DNA from: Myxococcales bacterium
GTDB taxonomy: Bacteria; Myxococcota_A; Polyangia; Polyangiales; Houyiibacteriaceae
DNA: 35,867 nt
Direction: 5' to 3'
Assembly: GCA_009992505.1 (NCBI GenBank)
Contig: JAACVI010000224.1
Coordinates: 1-35,867 of the forward strand
Shown in pieces: positions 20,755-29,682 of this stretch. The stretch's first letter is position 1. Every line of letters begins with the position of its first letter. The position numbers were made by a program, and so were the translations under genes. Below the pieces are notes generated by a model. The model worked only from the letters and a program-made list of their open reading frames with translations, did no database searches and was not told the DNA's origin.

Positions 20755-21374
20755 GCGTCCTCCGCGAATCGATTCATGCCGTCCAACGATGCGATGCTGT
20801 CAGTCGCGTCGCGGAGAGCCTCCGCCATGCCCTCGTCCCGGACGCCCATGATGGCGACCTCGGCGCGACCGAAGAATTTCCCCAATTGGGCGCGCTCGCC
20901 CCAAACCACTGCGGCGATGTTCGCCGCCTCTGCCAACGCCAAGAGCTCCGCCTTGCGACCGCGTGCGTCCTCGGCGATGGCCAGCAGGTGAACGCTTCGC
21001 GCGCCGATGGCGTCTGCGACGGCGTCCGTCCCGATCACCAGATGACCCGCACGGCGAGCCGCGAGCAGGAGCCCGGCCACACGCGCTTCGTACTGGGCGC
21101 GCAGGCTCTCGATCAGGGTCTCGACCCCGGCCGACGCGCCAAGCGCCCGCGTGAGCCCGCCGCGGCGCACGGCCGCTTCGACGCACTTCAGGTTCGGATG
21201 CACGGACGCGCCACGCCCAGGCAGCCGGCGCCGAAGATCCACCACCACGCTGCCGCCATCGGGCTCGCGAACGACACGGGCCAACGCGTCGCGCCGGTCG
21301 TGCTGCCGACAGCCGACGCACATCCGCGTCGCCGTCTGGCGCTCACTTGTCGTCTGTTTGTCGTCGAGAGCCAA
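20751..21374 (-). CDS. YlxR (DUF448) - L7Ae-like fusion
   Basis: [19 protein letters not shown]...[22 protein letters not shown] then [37 protein letters not shown]; 4-nt overlap with infB. Confidence 0.87.
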
Positions 21375-21377
21375 GAA

Positions 21378-23120
<1,743 letters not shown>

Positions 23121-23131
23121 GGGATTCGCCT

Positions 23132-23163
23132 TTGCTAGAGAGAAAGCTTGCTAGAGAGAAAGC
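23132..23163. repeat. Perfect tandem duplication of 16 bp (ttgctagagagaaagc x2)
   Basis: 23132-23147 and 23148-23163 identical. Confidence 0.95.
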
Positions 23164-23193
23164 TCGAGGAATGCACAGAGAGTGGGGAAAGAA

Positions 23194-23223
23194 ACAGGAT
23201 CAGAAGAGACAGGATCGGAAGAG
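23194..23223. repeat. 15-bp tandem duplication with one mismatch (acaggatcRgaagag x2)
   Basis: 23194-23208 acaggatcagaagag; 23209-23223 acaggatcggaagag. Confidence 0.95.
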
Positions 23224-23264
23224 AGCGACAACGAGAGGGCGTTCCCGAGGGGTTCGCGCAGAGT

Positions 23265-23747
23265 TCACGTCTCATCGACGAGATGAGCGCGGGTGATGAG
23301 ATCGAAGGGGATGGCGATCGGGCTGCCATCCAGGTCGAGCTGGACTTCTTCGTCGACCAGCCCCAGGAGTTTGCCTTGAAAGCGACGCTGAGCGGCCACC
23401 GGCATCTGCGTCCGCACCATGACTTGGCGCCCCGTGAAGCGCTCGAAGTCGTCGCGCCGAACCAGGGGGCGCTCCGGACCGGGCGAGCTGACCTCAAGTC
23501 GATACGCGCCGCTCAGCAGATCATCGCGCACGTCGAGCGCGGCCGATGCGTCCCGGCTGACAGCCGTGCAATCCTCGAGCGTGATGCCGCTACCTTCGCC
23601 ACCGTCGGGGCGCGGGCGATCGAGGATGATCCTCAGGATGGCTCCCGCGGGCTCTCGCAGCTTGCGCACGTCGACCAGCTCCACGCCGTGGGCGTGGCAG
23701 ATGGGTGCGAGCAACTCTTCGAGGGGCGTTCCGAGGGCGGTGTCCAT
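23265..23747 (-). CDS. rimP: Ribosome maturation factor RimP
   Basis: MDTALGTPLEELLAPICHAHGVELVDVRKLREPAGAILRIILDRP...DCTAVSRDASAALDVRDDLLSGAYRLEVSSPGPERPL; ATG 23747. Confidence 0.93.
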   Translation of the reverse strand: MDTALGTPLEELLAPICHAHGVELVDVRKLREPAGAILRIILDRPRPDGGEGSGITLEDCTAVSRDASAALDVRDDLLSGAYRLEVSSPGPERPLVRRDDFERFTGRQVMVRTQMPVAAQRRFQGKLLGLVDEEVQLDLDGSPIAIPFDLITRAHLVDET

Positions 23748-23763
23748 GATATTTCTAATACTT

Positions 23764-23781
23764 TCGGCAACGTTTTGCCGA
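23764..23781 (-). promoter_or_regulatory. Hairpin in rimP 5' leader
   Basis: Perfect TCGGCAA-CGTT-TTGCCGA inverted repeat 17 nt upstream of rimP ATG. Confidence 0.55.
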
Positions 23782-23802
23782 TCCGAGGCTCGCGGTAGAG
23801 AC

Positions 23803-23830
23803 AAAAAAGGGCGGGCCGAGAGACCCACCC
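23803..23830 (-). terminator. Intrinsic terminator/attenuator upstream of rimP-nusA
   Basis: Minus strand GGGTGGG-TCTCTCGG-CCCGCCC-TTTTTT: 7-bp stem (one G:U) followed by six U. Confidence 0.75.
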
Positions 23831-23858
23831 GAACGGTCAACCGACGAGTTGGACGGCT

Positions 23859-23887
23859 CTCCTAGCACAGCGCATCCGGGCCAGCAA
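23859..23887 (-). promoter_or_regulatory. Putative promoter of the rimP-nusA-infB operon
   Basis: Minus strand TTGCTG (23887-23882), 17-nt spacer ending TGTGC, TAGGAG (23864-23859). Confidence 0.5.
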
Positions 23888-23977
23888 GTGGCTTCAAGCC
23901 AGGGCCGGAGCGGCGTCGGGCGAGACCGCCGTGACGAGAAAACGGGCGCGCGGGAGGCGGGGCGCACGGCCCAGCGC

Positions 23978-24397
23978 TCAGCTCTCGAGCTTCGCCAGGC
24001 CGGTGAGCTCGTCGTGGTAGCGGTCCGCGTAATAGGTGAGCACATCCACCGCGTCGCGGAACTCCGAGGTATCGAGCTCGGCCGTCGGGTACTCCACCGA
24101 CAGCACCACGTCGAGGTCGTCGTCGATGGAGAACTTGGCCATCAACAGGCCGTGGTTCAGTTCGAGCAACCTGCGGTAGAGGCGCGCGCTCGCGGCCTTG
24201 GACTCGGGCGAGGTCGTGAAGGGCACGACGGCGAAGCTGATGAATCCCTCGCGATCGAGGTGGATCAGGAACGGGAAGGAACCCGCCATGCCGCGCGCCC
24301 GACTGCGCCAGGTGGTCTCGGCGATGCGCTCGCACGGCCACTCTCTGGCGTTCAGGAGGGCCTCGACGGTGGCGGGATCGATGTGGAGATGCTTCAT
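23978..24397 (-). CDS. YbjN-domain protein
   Basis: MKHLHIDPATVEALLNAREWPCERIAETTWRSRARGMAGSFPFLIHLDREGFISFAVVPF...LYRRLLELNHGLLMAKFSIDDDLDVVLSVEYP. Confidence 0.75.
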   Translation of the reverse strand: MKHLHIDPATVEALLNAREWPCERIAETTWRSRARGMAGSFPFLIHLDREGFISFAVVPFTTSPESKAASARLYRRLLELNHGLLMAKFSIDDDLDVVLSVEYPTAELDTSEFRDAVDVLTYYADRYHDELTGLAKLES

Positions 24398-24427
24398 GGG
24401 GTCGCGGGTCTCATCGGGCAGCGGGCA

Positions 24428-24556
24428 CTACGGGCGGCCTCGCTCGGGCCATCGGAAGGGGCGCGGTTCGGCGCGCGCCGGAGAGACCGACAACGTGAGC
24501 GTCATCAAGGCCAGCCCGAGCGCGATCCGAAGAGCCATCGGGAGAAAGTAGAGCAT
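24428..24556 (-). CDS. Small ORF: signal peptide plus short P/R-rich mature peptide (42 aa)
   Basis: MLYFLPMALRIALGLALMTLTLSVSPARAEPRPFRWPERGRP; about 35 of 42 sense codons end in G/C; 30 nt upstream of the YbjN-like ATG. Below the ORF-track length cut-off. Confidence 0.45.
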   Translation of the reverse strand: MLYFLPMALRIALGLALMTLTLSVSPARAEPRPFRWPERGRP

Positions 24557-24659
24557 GGGCCCACACTTCTCTCAACTAGGCCGTGCGCCCGCGGGCCCGA
24601 CATGGTGCCACGTCCGGCTGCACACGCTGCACATCTCCAGCAGGCGCAGCAAGGGTACG

Positions 24660-24688
24660 TTGACTTCATATCTGGGCCTCTGATAACT
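24660..24688 (+). promoter_or_regulatory. Putative promoter of tatT-tatP
   Basis: TTGACT (24660-24665), 16-17 nt spacer, GATAAC/ATAACT; about 45 nt before ATG 24731. Confidence 0.5.
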
Positions 24689-24730
24689 GATTCACCGCTC
24701 GCGCCCATCGATGGCGCATTGGAGGGCGGT

Positions 24731-25687
24731 ATGAGGACCATGGTTCGATTGGGGCGGGGGATTGGTTTCGAAGGCAGCGCGGGCTTCGTCAGCGCGCTCA
24801 CGGCGACGCTCGTCGCCATGGCGGTCGGCGGTTGCGGAGAGAGCCGCCAGGGAGCGTGGGACACCACGCCCACGGCCTCCAACGGCGCCGTCGAGCAGAG
24901 CTCCACTTCGCACCACGACGAGCTCGTGGCCGCGGGCGAGGCCGCCTGGGCGCAGCGCGACGAGCTCGCGCAGGTCGACACGGCGATCCAGCAGTTTCAG
25001 GCAGCCGTCGAGGCCGAGCCGGGCGACCACGAGTCGTGGGTGAAGCTCTCGCGGGCGCTCTACTTCAAGTCCGATTGTCATCTGCGCTTCCAGGACGGCG
25101 CCGACGAGCAGTTCTTGGCCAGCTTCGAGCAGGGCACGCAGGCGGCGGAGCACGCCCTGGTCGCGCTGAGCGCGGACTTCGGCGAGCGCATGCGCGCGGG
25201 GACGCGCATCGAGGAGGCGGTGGACACGTTGGACGCCTCGGCCGTGCCGGCGCTCTACTGGCGCTCGAGCAACCTGGGCAAGTGGGCCTCGGCCAAGGGC
25301 TTCGCCACGCTGCTCTCCTACAAGGACGAGATCCGCGCGATCATGCAGCGCTGCCTGGACCTCGACCCGACCTACAACCACTACGGCCCGGACCGCTACT
25401 TCGGCGTGTTCTACGGGCGCGCGCCCTCCTTCGCCGGCGGTGACCTCGAGCAGAGCCGAGAGCACTTCGAGACCTCGATGGAGCACGAGCCCAACTACTT
25501 CGCCACCCACGTGCTGATGGCGCAGGACTACGCGATCAAGGCTCAGGATCGCGCGCTCTTCGATCAGCAGCTGCAGTGGGTGCTGAGCCATGATCCCGAG
25601 TCCATGCCCGAGCTCGCGCCCGAGAACCGCTGCGAGCAGCGCAAGGCCCGTGAGCTGCTCGAGAACGCGGACGAGCACTTCGAGTAG
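24731..25687 (+). CDS. TRAP transporter TatT-component family lipoprotein
   Basis: Lipobox AVGGC; ALYWRSSNLGKWASAKGFATLL...RCLDLDPTYNHYGPDRYFGVFYGRAPSFAGGDLEQSREHFETSMEHEPNYFATHVLMAQDYA typical of TatT; ATG 24731. Confidence 0.85.
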   Translation: MRTMVRLGRGIGFEGSAGFVSALTATLVAMAVGGCGESRQGAWDTTPTASNGAVEQSSTSHHDELVAAGEAAWAQRDELAQVDTAIQQFQAAVEAEPGDHESWVKLSRALYFKSDCHLRFQDGADEQFLASFEQGTQAAEHALVALSADFGERMRAGTRIEEAVDTLDASAVPALYWRSSNLGKWASAKGFATLLSYKDEIRAIMQRCLDLDPTYNHYGPDRYFGVFYGRAPSFAGGDLEQSREHFETSMEHEPNYFATHVLMAQDYAIKAQDRALFDQQLQWVLSHDPESMPELAPENRCEQRKARELLENADEHFE

Positions 25688-25795
25688 TCGGTCGCGACCG
25701 CGCGGTCGCTCGCCCTGCCGCCAACCCTCTGGGCGGCGTCCACTGAATACCTCCCCCTACGCCTCGTCTGGTCGAGGTAGCCCCGTGGAGCGGAC

Positions 25796-26818
25796 ATGAA
25801 CCTGAAGAAGCATCTTCCCCTGTATCTGGCGGCGCTCTCTGCCGCGATCTGCGCGCTCGTGCTGAGCCTCGGCGGAGGCGTGGGCGCCCAGGAGCGCATC
25901 GTCATGAAGGTGGCGACTGTCGCGCCCGAAGGCACGCCCTGGGAGCAGCAGCTCCGACGCTTCAAGCATTACGTCGAAGAGGGCACGGGCGGACGCGTGC
26001 AGGTGAAGATGTTCATGGGTGGCTCCCTCGGTGGCGAGAAGGCCCTCGTCCGACGCACGGCCCAGGGCAGCATCCAGGTCTTCGCGGGCTCGACCGCGGC
26101 GCTCGGTTCGCTCGTCCAGGAGATGAACGTCGTCGAGTCGCCTTATCTCTTCGCCGACGGCGCCGCCGCGGACACCGCCCTCGACAACGAAGCGGTCAAG
26201 GCGCAGGTGCGGACGCTGGTGGCGCGCCGAGGCTTCACCTTCGGCTTCTGGGCGGAGAATGGCTTCCGCTCCTGGTTCACGAAGGATCGCCCGATCCGCA
26301 CACCGTCGGACCTCTCGGGCCTGCGCATGCGCTCTCAGGAGGCGCTCGTGCACCTCGAGACCTACCGCGCCCTGGGCGCGAGCCCCGTGCCCATCGACGT
26401 GACCAACGTGCTGACGAGCCTGCAGACGGGCGTGGTGGACGGCTTCGACAACACGCCCCTCTTCGCCTTCGCGACCAGCTGGTACCAGGCGGCGCATCAC
26501 CTCGCGCTGAGTCGTCACGCCTATCAGCCCGGCATCATCGTCTACTCGAAGCGTTGGTTCGACGGGCTCCCGGCCGACATCCAGGAGGTTCTGCGCAATG
26601 TGCCTCAGGACATGGTGCAGGAAGGACGCACCAACGTGCGGCGCATGGACCCGATCCTGATCCGCAACCTCGAGCGCTATGGGCTCGAAGTCCACGAGCC
26701 CTCCAGCGCCGAGCGCGCGAGCTTCGCCGCGGCGACCCACACCGTGGCCGATCGTGTGGCGACGAAGGTCGGCCCCGGCGGCCGCGACCTGCTCCGCGCC
26801 ATTCGCGCCGCGCACTAA
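25796..26818 (+). CDS. TRAP transporter solute-binding protein (DctP/TatP-like)
   Basis: Sec signal; MKVATVAPEGTPWEQQLRRFKHYVEEGTGGRVQVKMFMGGSLGGEK...ALGASPVPIDVTNVLTSLQTGVVDGFDN. Confidence 0.9.
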   Translation: MNLKKHLPLYLAALSAAICALVLSLGGGVGAQERIVMKVATVAPEGTPWEQQLRRFKHYVEEGTGGRVQVKMFMGGSLGGEKALVRRTAQGSIQVFAGSTAALGSLVQEMNVVESPYLFADGAAADTALDNEAVKAQVRTLVARRGFTFGFWAENGFRSWFTKDRPIRTPSDLSGLRMRSQEALVHLETYRALGASPVPIDVTNVLTSLQTGVVDGFDNTPLFAFATSWYQAAHHLALSRHAYQPGIIVYSKRWFDGLPADIQEVLRNVPQDMVQEGRTNVRRMDPILIRNLERYGLEVHEPSSAERASFAAATHTVADRVATKVGPGGRDLLRAIRAAH

Positions 26819-26985
26819 CTTCTGGAGAGTCTGTCCGCAGACCCTGCCCCGCGGCGGGCGGCCGCAGCGGGCCACATCACGCCTCGGCGGGACGAAGGGT
26901 GCGTGCCGTTCACGTCCACGCGTCGCGCTGTACGCGGCCCGACGAGCGTGGCCCTACTGGCCGACGCGTCGCGCGGTCGGGGTGG

Positions 26986-27750
26986 CTAGGCGCCAGCCGC
27001 CATCTGCGCCGCGGGCAGGTGCCCGGGGACACGCAGGCGATCGCCGTAGCGCGAGATGAGCTTCTCCGCGATCTGATGCGCGAGGGGGGTGTCGACGTCG
27101 ATCCAGGTCGCGTCGCCCACGTCCGCCACCCGCATCTTGCCGGCCGCGGCCAGCGCCCCGACGCCCTGCGAGAGAGAGACGCCCTCGGGTCCATCCGCGC
27201 GGTCGAGCGCCTCGATCAGCGCCGGCGTGATGCGGAAGACGCCCGTGTCGATCACGTCGTAGTCCGTGAGCTCCTTGCCGATGCCCACGACCCGATCGCC
27301 TTCGATGCGCACCTTCGTGGCGTCCTCGAGGTCGAAGCAACGATCGATGCGGCGATCCACGCCCAGCACGGCCTCGTCGTCCGCGAGCGGATAGGCGGCC
27401 ACGCGACTGAAGAGCTCGTCGCTCCAGAGGTGATCGCTCATCATCAGATACGTCGGCCCGGTCACAAGCTCGCGTGCCTTGAGCAGCGAGGTGCCGTTGG
27501 GCTTGTCGTATTCGTCGTTCTGGATGAAGCGCAGCGTCAGGCGGAAGTGATAGCGCTCGAGTCCACGAATCAGCTCCTCACCGAGGTAGCCGACCACGAT
27601 CCCGACCTCGTCGACGCCCGCGCGCTCGAGGCTCCGTAGCACACGCACGATCAGCGGAACGCCACCGACCCGCTTCAGCGGCTTCGGAAAGTCGAAGCCC
27701 TTCACGAGTCGTGTGCCCTTGCCCGCTGCCAGTATGATTGCTCGGTTCAT
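26986..27750 (-). CDS. Nucleotidyltransferase, likely inositol-phosphate/alcohol-phosphate cytidylyltransferase type
   Basis: MNRAIILAAGKGTRLVKGFDFPKPLKRVGGVPLIVRVLRSLERAGVDEVGIVVGYLGEE...VGDATWIDVDTPLAHQIAEKLI; ATG 27750 in frame. Confidence 0.75.
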   Translation of the reverse strand: MNRAIILAAGKGTRLVKGFDFPKPLKRVGGVPLIVRVLRSLERAGVDEVGIVVGYLGEELIRGLERYHFRLTLRFIQNDEYDKPNGTSLLKARELVTGPTYLMMSDHLWSDELFSRVAAYPLADDEAVLGVDRRIDRCFDLEDATKVRIEGDRVVGIGKELTDYDVIDTGVFRITPALIEALDRADGPEGVSLSQGVGALAAAGKMRVADVGDATWIDVDTPLAHQIAEKLISRYGDRLRVPGHLPAAQMAAGA

Positions 27751-28182
27751 CTCAGCTCCGGTCACTCGAAGGTCGTCTCTTGGTCCACGAGCCCAGTCAT
27801 TCGTTGCAGGAAATCCACACGAGTGAATGGGAGCAACGGAGGGAGGGCAAGAATTCGGAGAATCCGAGCCGACCGGCCGTCTTCGTAGCTGCAAAGCAGG
27901 ATCCGTGCCGAGGCCGTGTCCTCGTTTGGGGCCGGTCCCCGGGCGCCTTCGAACTCCATGGAGTGCGGGAAATGGCGGGCAATCCGAGATCGAGCCCGCC
28001 TCGCGGCTCGACCCATGTCACGCGCAGCCACACGGGAGCGTGCCGCCCGGCAACACTTCTGGCCACTGGTGTATCCAGTCCACCACGACCTTCCGGCAAA
28101 CTCCGCAGCAAAATTCCGGCCGGGCAGCCGGCACGATGTTTGCGAGTGACTTTTGCAACGCTCGGTCCTAGGGAGCGACGTG

Positions 28183-28248
28183 AAATCGACGCGGGCATGT
28201 GCTACGCCCGCCCATCGCCGCCTCGCTGACGGCAAAAAATCGACGCGG
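28183..28248. repeat. 12-bp direct repeats AAATCGACGCGG flanking a GCGGGC/GCCCGC hairpin
   Basis: Copies at 28183-28194 and 28237-28248; hairpin arms 28191-28196 and 28206-28211; in the leader of the inositol-phosphate synthase gene. Confidence 0.6.
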
Positions 28249-28270
28249 TGAAGGCCGCAGGAGTGCGCTC

Positions 28271-29584
28271 ATGAAGAAGCCCGTGAAAATCCCCAAGGCC
28301 GAAGGCCGTTTAGGCGTTCTACTGCCCGGCATGGGAGCCGTCGGCACGACGTTCATCGCGGGCTGCCTGCTCGCGCGCAAAGGCCTGGCCGAGCCCATCG
28401 GTTCCCTGACCCAGATGGGCACGATCCGCCTGGGCAAGCGCACCGATGGACGCAGCCCGAAGATCTCCGAGCTCGTCTCCCTGGCGAAGCTCGACGATCT
28501 CGTCTTCGGCGGCTGGGACCTCTTCCCCGTGAGCGCCTACGAGGCCGCCAAGGAGGCGGACGTGCTCAAGCGCGAGCATCTCGACGCCATCAAGGACGAG
28601 CTCGAGGCCATTCGCCCCATGCCCGCGGTCTTCTTCCCCGAGTTCGTGAAGCGCTTGCGCGGCGAGAACGTGAAGACCCAGACCAACAAGATGGAGCTGG
28701 GCGAAGCGGTTCGTCAGGACATCCGCGACTTCATCAAGAACAACGGCCTCGATCGTGCCGTCGCCGTCTGGTGTGGCTCGACCGAGGTCTATCGTGAGCC
28801 CACCGAGGTCCACGCGAGCCTCTCGGCCTTCGAGCAGGGCCTGCGCGACAGCAGCCCCGACATCAGCCCCTCGCAGGTCTACGCCTGGGCGTGTCTGAAG
28901 GAGGGCGTGCCCTACACCAACGGCGCTCCTCATCTGACGACGGAAGCGGACGCCCTGCTGGAGCTGGCGCGTGAGACGCGCACGCCCGTCTGCGGCAAGG
29001 ACTTCAAGACGGGCCAGACCCTGATGAAGACGCTGATCGCCCCCGGCCTGCGCGCACGCATGATCGGCATCCAGGGTTGGTTCTCGACCAACATCCTCGG
29101 CAATCGCGACGGCGAAGTCCTCGACGATCCCGACAGCTTCAAGTCCAAAGAGGTCAGCAAGCTCGGAGTCTTGGAGACGATCCTTCAGCCGGAGCTTCAT
29201 CCGAAGCTCTATGGCAACATGTACCACAAGGTCCGCATCAACTATTACCCGCCGCGCGGAGACCAGAAGGAGGGCTGGGACAACATCGACATCTTCGGTT
29301 GGCTCGGCTATCCGATGCAGATCAAGGTCGACTTCCTGTGTCGCGACTCCATCTTGGCGGCGCCGCTGGTGCTCGACCTCGCGCTCTTCATGGACCTGGC
29401 CAAGCGCGCGGAGATGAGCGGCATCCAGGAGTGGCTGTCCTTCTACTTCAAGGCGCCCATGACGGCGCCCGGGCTGTACCCGGAGAACGATCTCTTCGTA
29501 CAGTTGATGAAGATGAAGAACATGCTTCGCTGGATGAACAACGAAGACCTCATCACGCACCTCGGCCACGAATACTACGACTGA
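28271..29584 (+). CDS. myo-Inositol-1-phosphate synthase
   Basis: LLPGMGAVGTTFIAG Rossmann; GSTEVYR; GKDFKTGQTLMKTLIAPGLRARMIGIQGWFSTNILGNRDGEVL; KVRINYYPPRGDQKEGWDNIDIFGWLG; RBS-like GCAGGAG upstream of ATG 28271. Confidence 0.92.
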   Translation: MKKPVKIPKAEGRLGVLLPGMGAVGTTFIAGCLLARKGLAEPIGSLTQMGTIRLGKRTDGRSPKISELVSLAKLDDLVFGGWDLFPVSAYEAAKEADVLKREHLDAIKDELEAIRPMPAVFFPEFVKRLRGENVKTQTNKMELGEAVRQDIRDFIKNNGLDRAVAVWCGSTEVYREPTEVHASLSAFEQGLRDSSPDISPSQVYAWACLKEGVPYTNGAPHLTTEADALLELARETRTPVCGKDFKTGQTLMKTLIAPGLRARMIGIQGWFSTNILGNRDGEVLDDPDSFKSKEVSKLGVLETILQPELHPKLYGNMYHKVRINYYPPRGDQKEGWDNIDIFGWLGYPMQIKVDFLCRDSILAAPLVLDLALFMDLAKRAEMSGIQEWLSFYFKAPMTAPGLYPENDLFVQLMKMKNMLRWMNNEDLITHLGHEYYD

Positions 29585-29613
29585 GCTCGAGCCCCGAGCC
29601 TGTCGCTCATATC

Positions 29614-29655
29614 GAGACGCCCCGTGGATCGAAGGGTCCCGGGGCGTTTCGTTTG
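29614..29655. terminator. Bidirectional-looking intrinsic terminator between convergent genes
   Basis: GAGACGCCCCG...CGGGGCGTTTC stem (one wobble), core ACGCCCCG (29617-29624)/CGGGGCGT (29640-29647), then TTTCGTTT. Confidence 0.7.
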
Positions 29656-29682
29656 CGACCGCTTCCTGTCCGACTGGTGGGA

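Noticed and set aside
26819-26985. Possible small gene or ncRNA between TatP and the nucleotidyltransferase
   Set aside because: Only short GC-rich inverted repeats typical of a convergent intergenic region; no supported ORF.
27762-27959. 65-codon minus-strand ORF ending 11 nt before the nucleotidyltransferase start (MEFEGARGPAPNEDTASARILLCSYEDGRS...)
   Set aside because: Position looks operonic but third-codon-position GC is clearly below the level of the true genes nearby; probably a chance ORF in the intergenic region.
27953-27964. 12-bp perfect palindrome ACTCCATGGAGT
   Set aside because: Several such palindromes are expected by chance in a window this size; no second copy or context.
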